Assembly (NCBI RefSeq): GCF_958295425.1
Contig: NC_081136.1
Span: 30,246,077 to 30,310,076, forward strand
DNA from: Solea solea
Taxonomy: Eukaryota > Chordata > Actinopteri > Pleuronectiformes > Soleidae
Direction of reading: 5' to 3'
DNA length: 64,000 nucleotides
Shown: one piece after another, positions 1 through 10,415 of the stretch
Layout: the number at the start of each line of letters is the position of its first letter
Position numbering within the stretch: the first letter of the stretch is position 1
Translations under genes and position numbers: made by a program
The notes under the pieces: generated by a model
The model's database searches: none
What the model was told of the DNA's origin: nothing
The model's input: the letters and a program-made list of their open reading frames with translations, nothing else

Positions 1-1703
1 CCTGCCGTCAGTCCCCGCCTCTGCTCGAGCTGCCTCACCCGATTGGTCACCTGACAGCACACCTGCGCTGCGTTCACCAGCCTCGGTATAAATGTGCTTT
101 CCAGGCAGCGGTCACACTTTTCGCCAGACTGTCAGAGCGAACACAGCTCTGCAGAAACTTCCAATTTTAGCACGTGTGACCTCTTTGTTACTTGTCTGTG
201 TTCTTGGGGGGACGTTTCACATCAAGTAGAAGGGTATGAAACAGCTCTTTAACATCGCTGTGTGAATTCCCCACTTGATTTCTGAGCCATTTTCCTGAGC
301 TGCCAGTGCAGTGCAGTGTTGTGCTGTGTTGTTAGGTATTCACACCATTACACTTCACAGATAGCCTGAGGTTCTGCTGCAGATGAACACGCTCAAATAG
401 ATGAAATGGTCTGGCCAGTGAGATTAAACACATAGAAATCAATCTTTACTCCTGCCTCCTACAGGCAAACCTGACTTAATCACACATGTATGAAAGAATA
501 AATGCATATAAACAGTGTTTGTATGCATGCTGTTGCTATTATAATGGGATTTAATGGTCTTTGTGCCAGCCTATTCAGTTATGGGCACGTGCGTTGACTG
601 CCGTAATTGACATTGGCAAATAAAACCCAATCTAAACTGCGGGCCAGTAGATACAGTATGGATCGGCCATCGCTGTGATCTATGCTCAATAGTTTGTTAA
701 TAGGAAAGCAATGAGACAGTGAGCGTTGATGGCTTCATTAAGCAAATGCCACTCCTGCCGTCAATATCATTACACTGCTGGTAAACAACACATAAAGATC
801 CTCACGGGGGAAATTAGCGCTCACTCCCAATTGTCTGCCAGCGGATTGAGATTTGTGTCTTTCCACAGCGAGACAATCTGATGTTCTCAAAATCTCATCT
901 GGGAGGGGAAAGAAATGGGGGGGCCACGGAGGTCATAAGAGGTCGACTCCCATCAGATGTTGCGTTGAATTAAAGCTACGACACTTTGAAAAGGCTCAAC
1001 GTACCCAATTTAACCCGCGTGCACCAGAGAGACATTAAGACGAGCGAGAGTGTTTCTTCCATTTGCTGCTCTTGAAGTGTCGGGGGGGGGGAAACGCGCA
1101 AACTTAAAACTTGTGAGGCAAAGTGAAATCATAGTTAAAAAGTCACGTCCTCTATTTCGTGATGGATTGCGCGATTAAACTTCCTTTGCTCTTTCATTTC
1201 CGCCATCAATATCGCCGTGTTTTAACTGCTGTGGGTTGTTAAAGCATAAAAGTCAGGGTCAAAGCCTCCTGAGGGCGTAAATCCAGAGAGGCCGACAGTA
1301 AAAGCGGACTTTTAATTCTTCCAGTTAATATTTTAGGCAACTGACATCTGTGGTCATTAAGTTTAAACAGACACGCTGTACATTTCATCATATAATGTCT
1401 TCATTTTGTCTCTCATAATAATACCCCAAATAACGAGAAACACAAGCATATTAACAGCTACTCTTTTGACAAAGTGTGGACAAACATGTGACCTGAGTTG
1501 AACTGCAGTTAATTATATAACCAGAGGGGAGCATATGGGCCAATGTACTGCAGAGTTCTGTCGTTTCGTGTTAATTTGTGTAGCACACTCGGTGTTAAAT
1601 CTATAACATGATAGAATGTACGGGGGGAAATGACGACGAGCCTTATTAGGTGTGTCGAACACTCTTAAAGGTGGAATTGAGGACCACCACAAAGCACACC
1701 CAC
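1..1703. other. last gxylt1 intron in view, with LTR-like fragment at the edge
   Basis: No coding exon seen. Bases 1 to about 160 contain the succession CACCTG-rich DNA, a TATA-like GGTATAAATG at about 85 and a cysteine/serine-like repetitive tail. This resembles the promoter part of teleost Ty3-type LTRs as I remember them, so it may be a solo-LTR fragment (weak). The rest is unique-looking, AT-balanced intron with short G runs at about 915 and 1081. Confidence 0.4.
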
Positions 1704-4700
1704 CTTTTGTATGGCCTCGTAAACGGCTCTGAAGGCCGGCTGCTTGTGGTCGTGGTAAACTCCTCGGTTTCCGTGCAGTATGTAAACACCGTCCTCCTCG
1801 GCTGAGGCGCAGTTGCTGCCGTAGATGCAGTGATCTGGGCGATAATTCCACCGGCACGGAAACTCCAGCAACGTCTCTGACAATGGCAATGAACACGGGG
1901 GTAAAAAAATGAGAAAAATCTATACTAGTTGCTCCTTTTTTAAAATGTTGAAGAATACTACGTGATCCAGACCTGGGTTGTGGTGGAAAATAATATTCAG
2001 AAGGTCTTGGTCGCCCCAGGTTATGTTAAGTTTGTATTTCTGCAGTAACGGCATCAGCAGCTCCTCCCAACGCAGCCCCACAGACGTCATGTCATTCTGT
2101 AAACACACGTTTATGTTCATCATCATAAAAGTGGTTGATATTAATGTGTGTGTTCATCAGAAGATTCACTTTACAACTGCTCTACTGACTTCTTATCAAC
2201 CGTAGCAGAAGGAGGCCATCTTGTGGCCATTAACGGTGGTACAGTAACAACACTAAACCAACACACCAACTCATCTCTCTCTAGTGGTGTCGTGTCTTCG
2301 CTGTTCAGACCGACCTTAAAGAACACGCTCCTCATCCTCGTCATGTTCATGAGCATGACGCCCGAGTTGATGCCCGTCCTGCCGTAGAAGGGGTGGCGGG
2401 CGAAGCGGTTGTACCAGGCGATGCGGGGCTCCTCGTGCTCGGGGGCCATGGCCGCCAGCTGAGAGGAATTAAACCGAGACAGGAACGCCCACAGGCGGTC
2501 GACGGGCTGCAGGAACAGGATGTCTGAATCCACGTAAACGATCGAATCCACGTCCTTCAGGATTAGCTGCGTTGATTTAAAAGAGAAAAAGGCACATTTG
2601 TCACTTTAATGGAGTAAATATGTGATTTGGAAATGGAGCATTTGACTTCATACCAAGGGTTTAACGAGTATTTTTAATATAATTTGCAGTGACTAATCTC
2701 AATTTTATGTGAAACCATCCAAAAACTTAATAATTACAATTATGCAAAGCTCAATGGGTTTCATGTTATACCATGTAGTAATAGAAACAAACATATTATT
2801 CTATTATGATGTGTCAGATTATGTTATTTCCTCGTTGGTTTATCTCAAACTCACAGGTAAAAAGAGTCTTTGAGATGCACAGGGTTTGAAGAGTTTCTTC
2901 CACTCGGCCGCGTTCTCACTGGGGAAGCTGATGGGATAGACTGTGTACTTGAACCGGGAGCGAATAAAGCCAGGCCACGACTCCAACTGAAACAAAAACT
3001 AGCATGTTTAATTCCTACAAGGGAAACACAATAATAAAAGACACAGTCAAGACAAACGTGGGGTAATTCGCAGTCGAGAGTAATCGATATGCAGATCAGT
3101 TGTGATGGAGAATTTATTGACAAAAACTGACTCAACTAAAATGAACACAGCATGCGTTTACACAACAAGAAGAATGACATCCTTTTTGGTATGTACAGGC
3201 CACTGTAGTTCCCTGAGGCACACGGGAAGGGGAGGGATGAGTGGAATCTTCCATTTGTAACAATCTACACTCTCACCATTAGATGTGACTAATTCTTACA
3301 CACTGGACCTTGACTATGATGGCAAAACAGAACGGAACACATGCAATAACAACACCACACAACCTCACGTTATTTATGTGGAATTGGTGGTGTATCACCA
3401 TCTGTGAAACAGATTTATTTATGTGTTACACAACCCTCAGATTCATGTGCAATACTCACTAAACCCCCTTGTTTTTAGTGCTTTAAAAACTGTGTATAGT
3501 GTTTTGTATTCTATATCTCTTGTACTTTTTTTATTATAATATTTTTTATTATACTGTTCTTTGCTTTTCCTTTAAAAACATGTGCCTGTACTGTAAGTTT
3601 ACGCACAAACGGCAAATAAAAAAACCTTGAACTACTGTATATCAAATAGCTCATACTCACAGCCTCAATGAAGCTGGCGTGCAGCTGATCTTCAGCAAAG
3701 ATGTGCAAGTCGAGGCGTTTAACGCTGAAGAGCACAGCAGACTTGATCATAACGAGAGTCTCCTTCAGCCGGTCACCGCAGGCCACCACGGCCAGGTGCA
3801 TGGGAGGCTTGGGTCCACTCTGAACGCTGCCACCTCCACCACCAGCCTCCACCTGACCCCTCTGGCGCATGATGTACCTGTGTAGGGAAGACAGAGATGC
3901 AGTGTCACAGAGATCGCAAAGGAGACGCTTAACAACAATGTTTTCAACCCTAACCCAGTCCAAGATAATAGGAGTCCTGAACATAATACACTTGTAATAC
4001 TTATCAGAAGGTTTCACTAACTTGGTGTCAGTCTAATGATTTGTGTGACACTTTGTATTAAGAAGAAAAGTTCCCTTTTTCTACTGGCAATGTAATGAAT
4101 CATCCTGCATGTTTAAACCCAGCATTGTCACTGTAAGTAAAACAAAAACAAAAAGGTTTCTTACTAGTCTGTTAAACTTTGCTATATTAACTTTTGCTCT
4201 AAAAGTTCAGCTGTGACACAAATATCATCATCCACGATGAGGCAAAATTATACATTCCTTTATCTTATGTACTGTAAATTGATTGTTTATGACATCATCT
4301 CAGATAGAGTATACAGGACATTAAGTATTAATTCTGCTTTTGCTTGATTTCAGATTGTAACGTTTATAATATTAATATTATACGTAATATTTTTGAACAA
4401 TTAAAATTGTGCTATATAAATGTTATTACCTCTGAAAAATGGTTTATACCAGTGTTAATCTGACTCAATGTGAGTAGCATACTTTAACAAAAGGTTAATG
4501 GATTTCAATAAAAGATTTGAAAGGATATTGGACTTTGGCCTAAGGAATTAACTGCTAGTTGTTGATGGTGACCTGCGTACAAATTGTGAATTCTTTCCAA
4601 TCACATTTGTGCAAAATTACTGAGAAATTAGAGTGGAATTATATTAAATTGTGGACAATCATAATTTAGCTGCTGTAGATATTCACATCTACATTATTAT

Positions 4701-5176
4701 GACACCTACTATTAAAATAAAGGTGTATGTGTAATGAGAAACCCCATACACATGAATGGGAAAGCGTGACATCATTTTTCCGAAGACGTGTGTCATTGTG
4801 GATATCTGAAACACTCTTTTTGAAAAAGGAAGAATCAAATTACAGATATTAAATGGGTTGCCATACACGTAAACTCCGAGTTGTATCGTTAAAAATCTAC
4901 AGCTAACTGACTTGTAGTCACGTACAGTTACAGTTTACGTCCCGACCGTTTCACTGCGGACCTGAATATCCAGATTTACCTGTTGTACCAGCGAATGTTT
5001 TTGGGCCCCGTTTTGTCCGCGGCCCCTCGGCTGGCTCCGGCCGGAATGAAACTCCTCTTCGGTCCGTGGTTCCCTCCGAGCGACGCGTCCGAGTTCAGCA
5101 GTTTACTGTAAACATAGAAGCCGGAAAACACGGCAAACACCGTGCACAACATTAGTGCACGACTGTAACGCCGCAT
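1704..5176 (-). CDS. gxylt1: glucoside xylosyltransferase 1, exons 1-6 (3' end off the window)
   Basis: Family knowledge: a type II Golgi/ER glycosyltransferase (GT8 fold) that adds alpha-1,3-xylose to O-glucose on Notch EGF repeats. Exons, in transcript order: 5176-4980, 3877-3661, 2986-2855, 2566-2315, 2096-1973, 1876-1704; all phases agree and give 365 codons. The start MRRYS matches the human GXYLT1 start MRRY. A hydrophobic anchor lies at about residues 8-26. The stretch [17 protein letters not shown] opens the catalytic domain. The metal-binding DxD motif is DSD at about 195-197, in [22 protein letters not shown] and [11 protein letters not shown] are family signatures, and the HGNRGVYHD block is in exon 6. 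The human protein is about 440 residues, so roughly 55-75 C-terminal residues, including the HTYCGK block, should be coded left of base 1; I could not find them in 1-1703. Donors after exons 4 and 5 are weak (GTCGGT, GTCTGG), yet phase and homology support them. The a/b paralogue is not decided. Confidence 0.95.
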
Positions 5177-5290
5177 TCTCGTGTTTGAAAACGCAACTCG
5201 GGGCTACAGTCATGACACAGAAACCAGTGTTTAACAATAACTCGGAGCAGGAGCAATGGGGACGCACTTCCGGTACGGTTTAGAAAATAA
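5177..5290 (-). promoter_or_regulatory. gxylt1 5' UTR and proximal promoter with ETS core
   Basis: This is the sequence just upstream of the gxylt1 start codon. It contains ACTTCCGG at 5266-5273, a consensus ETS-family core typical of TATA-less housekeeping promoters. No TATA box is seen. The transcription start itself was not determined; the ETS site about 90 bases from the ATG suggests a short 5' UTR. Confidence 0.45.
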
Positions 5291-5514
5291 AAGTTCGGTG
5301 CAGGATGAGCAGGCGGAGCAACTACGCCCTCTGGCGAGCAAATATTGGTCCTGCAATACTCTTTATTAAAATGATGTCCTGATTACTTTTCGCTTTGTGA
5401 TTAGACCAATAGTTTCTATTTGTTTGTCTCTTTTTTCAAAAAAAAAAACAAAAAAAAAACTGAATAGAATTCGTTTTATTTGCACACACACCATTTAGTG
5501 ATTTGACGTCTGTG

Positions 5515-5640
5515 GGCTGCACTTACCTCCATCAGGGAAGCAATAGTGGTTGGGTACCTTGCTCAGGGACGCCCCAGCCGTTGATCTTTCCTGGGATTTT
5601 AACCTACGACCCTCCAATTAGAAGTCCATTTCCCTTCTAC
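5515..5640 (-). mobile_element. tRNA-derived SINE fragment, antisense
   Basis: Reading the plus strand, GGTACCTTGCTCAGGGACG followed by TTAACCTACGACCCTCCAA resembles the reverse complement of the common teleost SINE head, in which a B-box-like GGTTCGATCCC is followed by the 'gggcaagacact' tail. It is degenerate. The family is assigned from memory only. Confidence 0.4.
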
Positions 5641-6404
5641 TTGTTCATGGGCTGCCATAAAACTGTGTTAACACCTGCACCTGCATGAAATGTGCTTTAT
5701 TGTCAATATAATTACTACTACTGTTACTATATTGATGATTTCATACATTTAAATCTTGTTTTAGTAACTTAGATGTCACATGGCACAGTTTGTGATATCG
5801 ATAGTTGTATTCACTGTTATAGAGGGTGCATGTATCTATTTCAGATATAACACATTTGATTTGAGCAATGATTAAAGTTTCAGTTCTATGATTATAGACT
5901 GTATCATACATCATTTCCACCTTTCTGTTACCATTATGATTTTAGGATTCCTCCGATCAGATTTTTAAAAGACACGTGTGTCAAAGTACCATGTTTATGT
6001 ATGAGGTCATACTTTAAGGACATTTCTGGTGGTGAAATAATATCAAATGTGTTGTCTTTTAACTGTATGGCAACATATTTTACATTACTATTATTGTCCA
6101 TGACGATTTTCCTCAGCCTTTTCTCTGTGCACCCACTTCCCCACATCCCAGGTTCTCGTGCTTTTATGTTGAAGGCAAGAACAAACATCCGGTTCTTGTC
6201 TTTCTTTAAAACGTTTCTCTTGACGCTCTTCATGCAACAGAGGCAGGAGGTCGAGACCCCTTAACATGGGGGAAGGGTGGGATCCATCAGCTAAGTTTGA
6301 CCCCTCACCCCGCCCCCCCAAGTCTCTCTCGGCAACAACTTTGCTTTGAATTGATTCCACCTCTGAAAAGACTCATTCAGCCTGGCTTCAAGTGACTGGT
6401 CGTC

Positions 6405-6410
6405 TTTATT
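6405..6410 (-). terminator. candidate yaf2 polyadenylation hexamer
   Basis: TTTATT on the plus strand gives AATAAA on the yaf2 strand, about 4 kb past the stop codon. No closer canonical hexamer was noticed between 7.4 and 10.4 kb. Assigning it to yaf2 is a guess. Confidence 0.2.
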
Positions 6411-8149
6411 GAGGTGGCTGCATTAGACAAACAGCAGAACGTCAATTGTATTTTCATTTAGTGAGGGGGGAAAACAAGGTTATTAACTGATGTTGTGGTT
6501 AATCCATTCATGTGTAAACCATACCCTATATGTTAATAGCTACTCCTTCATATATATGTATGTCGTGAATATTTATGCCTCAACTATTGCATGGCTAAGC
6601 AAAAAAAATTGTAAAAAAAAATTAAATGAAAAGGTGGGCATGCTGAGCTGCCTGATGGGCCCCATCTGTTATGTAAACTCTGAACATTCATGCACAGCTG
6701 AAGATGAGCAGCAAGTTATGAGTCATTCACCAGGTGGAGCTATAATGCACAATAAAATAAAAAGTACCCTGCTTTAAAAGGGGGGCAAACAAACATTTAA
6801 AGGGTGTGTATGCGCATCTGCGTGTAAAGAAAAGTGACCAAAAAATAAAAAAATAAAACCGTGAGCATAAGAACAGGACTTTTTTTCTTTTTCTTATTTT
6901 CTTATTCAGACAAGTAATAAACAGTTCACACATTGAGCATGGCAAAGCAAACCAAACCAAAAGAAAACAAGCAAAAACATATCAATGCATGACACTCACA
7001 CACATGTTTAGTGTCCTCCATTTTCGGTAACAACCAAATAACAAATGTCTGTCTGAACAATTCTCACAAGCCCACACACCTAGTCCCAGCTAGTGTAGTG
7101 CACCTACGAGAGTACATCTGACACATTAAACGATAACTAACAAACTAAGAGACATTACCTGTCCCACAATATACAGACTGTAGTATTATCATGCTTTGAC
7201 AGCTCTCCCCATGTGTGCTAAAGTGTTTTTTTAAGTAAAAAAAAACAAAAGTCAATAACACTGATATGATGGATAATACAGCCACGTCAAGACATTGTAG
7301 TACAATATTTTTTTTATTTTTTTTTTAGAAATATTCATTTTATTTGTGTAGTTAATCTACAGGTTTTTTATAAGTTATTGTGACGTTAGGTTGATCTATA
7401 GTTCTGCTGGGAGTTTAGTATACTCTAAAGTTTCCTCTACTTTGTATCATCAAAACGGAGGAAGTCAAAACAGTTTGTGACGTCCCATCACACCATAGGA
7501 TGTCCTCTATATAGCTCATAAATATGTCCAGAGCTCAAAGAACCCCTTTTCAGTTGTACAAGCACCCTCCTGGGTCCAAAACTGGGTCCTCCGTGGCAGC
7601 AGAACAGTGTGAGCGCACTGTGGTTTTCCCACTGGGACAGTTCCATTTGTGCAGCAGAGATTAAAGGGACAATACCGGTGCCATTCGCAGCTTCCACGTC
7701 TTCCGCAGTTAGCCGACGGTTGCTCCTTCACCGTTTCTTAGACAAAATTTACAGCAGTGAACGGAAAATGGACTCAAAAATTGGCTCCTATTTATAGAAA
7801 ATAAAAGCAGGGATCCAATGATGTGAATTTGGAAGGCTGTGAAAATGCTGAAATCATGCCATCAACAATAAACGTGGTTAGTAAAAGGCTCTGTGGACAT
7901 AGTGTATTTTCAGTAAAATGGGTAAAAGCATGACCCAAGTCCTTATATGTAAGTCTCTTTATGAAGCAGCCATCTTGGCAATACCCCTGGGTAGTTATTA
8001 CAGGCTAACTAGACCAGGCTCCCATCTAAGGGAATGGGAAGAAAGCCAAAAGTGCACTTTCAGAGGTCACTAGGGCTTAAAAAGTGTGTATAGAATGTAT
8101 TGAATTTGGCCCAAAACAGGATACAAGTTACAGAGTTGTGTACTTGCCA

Positions 8150-8425
8150 TCATGGGATTCCTCAAGAGGGGTCACACAGTTGCCTCACAGCAAGAAGCCA
8201 GTTCAAATCCTGGATTTACCATGGGCCTCTGGGTGGAGTTTGCATGTTTTTTCCCCATGTCTGCGGGGGTTCTCTCCGGCTACATCCCACAGTTGGGTTA
8301 CATGGACACTCTAAATTGACCATAGGTGTGAATGTGAGGGTGAAAGGTTGTTTGTCTCTGTGTGTGCTTGCCCTGCGAGGAATGACTGGCGACCTGTCCA
8401 GGCTGTATCCCACCTTGGATGTCTT
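8150..8425 (+). mobile_element. teleost tRNA-derived SINE with LINE-like tail
   Basis: The head contains TTGCCTCACAGCAAGAAG followed by AGTTCAAATCCTGG, a B-box-like pol III promoter element. The body has GTGGAGTTTGCATGTTTT, CTCTAAATTGACCATAGGTG and ACTGGCGACCTGTCCAGG. This succession is a very common dispersed repeat in fish genomes. The copy is diverged and cut short after 'tatcccacct'. The family name is not assigned. Confidence 0.7.
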
Positions 8426-8587
8426 TTTAACTGTAAACCAGTTAAAAAGACTCAAAAAATCCAGAAAATATGCGTTAATCTCCAACATTTAGCAAGGAAA
8501 TTTCTAAAATCTCAATATTTAACAGAGGATTCTGGTGTATTTAGCGACAGCGCTGCTGAAAACGGGCGATTCTTTGAGTGGTTTGTC

Positions 8588-9172
8588 TCTCTGTTGTCTC
8601 GGCCACATAAGTTGTTCACATTGAGTTGTTCTATGTTGGGCAGCATTGGTTTAAAGGCAGAATAACAGCTTGACAAAATACCTTGCTAGTTATCTAGTAT
8701 CTGGTAAAGACTTTCTCTATTAGCTAATCGCTAATTGCAAATGTGCCGTTTCATGCTAGACAGGAAGTAAAAGCAGACTCTCTGAAATGGTTTGCCGGAC
8801 ATGAAGGATCGATGTTCGAGCTACAAGTACGTGGAGGTGTGGAAACTAAAAACAATTAGCTAGCCAGTTCTCTGTTATGTCTCAGCCACATAAGTTGTCC
8901 ACATGGAGCGTAATGCGCTGCAACTCTTTCTAGTTCTATGTTGGGCAGCATGGGTTTAAAGGCAGAATAACAGCTTGACAAAATACCTTGCTAGTTATCT
9001 AGTATCTGGTAAAGACTTTCTCTATTAGCTGCTCGCTAATTGCAAATGTGCCGTTTCATGCTAGACAGGAAGTAAAAGCAGCCTCTCTGAAATGGTTTGC
9101 CGGACATGAAGGATCGATGTTTGGGCTACAAGTACGTGGAGGTGTGGAAACTAAAAACAAATTGCTAGCCAG
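8588..9172 (+). repeat. two-copy tandem duplication, unit about 281-304 bp
   Basis: Copy 1 is 8588-8868 and copy 2 is 8869-9172. Both begin TCTCTGTT and include TTTAAAGGCAGAATAACAGC, TTGCTAGTTATCTAGTATC, TGCCGTTTCATGCTAGACAG and CAAGTACGTGGAGGTGTGG. Differences are scattered single bases plus an extra segment of about 22 bases near 8915-8936 in copy 2. The high similarity over about 235 bases suggests a fairly recent duplication. No coding potential was recognised. Confidence 0.85.
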
Positions 9173-10373
9173 TTAACGTTTTTTTTTTTTCCAAAATCAC
9201 AATTTCTTCCTATGTTTTATATCAAAAATATCACCTAACGCTGGAATGCGGGGTTTGCGCATAAATGAATGGTCAGAACATTCAAGCCCTTGCTAAGGTA
9301 ACACAAACTATGAGCTCCAGATTAATGGGATTTTGAAAGATAAGGTGACAGCCTTAGTGATATGGAATTCTATAGCTACTAGCGGTAGCATCCAAGATAC
9401 GTTTCTGCTGCTCTGTTTTAAAAAAAAAAAAGAAGAAAAGAAATTCAGCTTTCAGAGAGAACTTGATCAAAGGCATGGGCATGCTGTACAGCTTAAGAGC
9501 ACAACCGTGTTTGTGTCATTACCTTAACTGCGAGAGGAGGTGATTAAAGTTCCGCACTGCGAGTTCGCTAGTGATCGTAAAGATAATGAACACATCGAAT
9601 GGTCGGCCAAGTTAGAAAAATAACCGTCTCGCAGTGACCGTGGCACAAATTTGAACAAGAAAAATGACACCGGTATTAACCTTTTAAAAATCATCTGCTG
9701 TACTTTATCTGTCCCATTACGTACGACATAAGCATGACTGAACTAAACGAGCTGCTCCAAACATGATGCGAATCAACGACTGGTGCCGGAGGTGTGGCAA
9801 CTACGCTGTGTCGAAAAAAAAGTCACTCATCGGGAGACACAGTTCAGAAGTAAAAGCTTGGGAGCATCAAGATCAGGAGTTGGAGGTACACTGTCGGAGT
9901 GAAAGTTCAGTGAAAGGACACTGTGTACTAGAGGCTTCAGGTTTATGACAGGTAGGTAAAGAATCCAGACAGAGGCTGAGAATTCCACAGGGGGGAGAAA
10001 AGGTCATTCTGCCTGCCACTGAAGATGATACCACGGGTGGGGGCTGCACATTTGGTTGGACAAAAATATGGAAAAACGATGAAATCTCAGAAAGGCAGGT
10101 GCAGCTGGAGTCGAACCGAGAGTCCCCAGCACACGGTCGAAACGCTGACTTGTGATGTCGGCTACTGCAACTTTTTTAAGATGAAGCTTGGGACATTTCA
10201 TATTGCTTTCTAAACGTGGAGAATCTTTTCAAATGATTTAAACCTGTGGAATCTGACGGGTTGGCACCTCCCTCTGTCACAAATCCAGAGGGAAGTGAAC
10301 ATAAAAAGTGTTGTGCAGCTCAAACATGAAAGTAAGGATTCCTTTCCAGTGACTTGCGGATGAGACTGTGGAT

Positions 10374-10411
10374 GGGGGGAGGGGGGGATTTGAAGGGGGG
10401 GGGGGGGGGGG
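10374..10411. repeat. G-rich runs just past the yaf2 stop codon
   Basis: Two G tracts (about 7 and 18 bases) separated by ATTTGAA lie directly 3' of the yaf2 stop, and so are C-rich in the mRNA. They may be length-variable. Otherwise no function is seen. Confidence 0.7.
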
Positions 10412-10415
10412 TGAC

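Larger units (their letters stand above)
5291..10415. other. gxylt1-yaf2 intergenic region
   Basis: No protein gene can be supported. It holds an antisense SINE-like copy (5515-5640), a SINE-like copy (8150-8425), a two-copy tandem duplication (8588-9172) and several A/T runs (for example 7307-7326 and 9420-9430). Part of 6400-10415 may be the yaf2 3' UTR, because human YAF2 has a long one and an antisense AATAAA lies at 6405-6410. Open frames here are short and show no known domain. Confidence 0.5.

Noticed and set aside
1..1703. gxylt1 last exon
   Set aside because: Searched on the minus strand for the HTYCGK-type block and found none; it must lie beyond the left edge.
10090..10160. tRNA-like T-arm (minus-strand GGTTCGACTCC)
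   Set aside because: A B-box-like match exists, but no A box, acceptor stem or anticodon arm could be folded; at best a SINE remnant.
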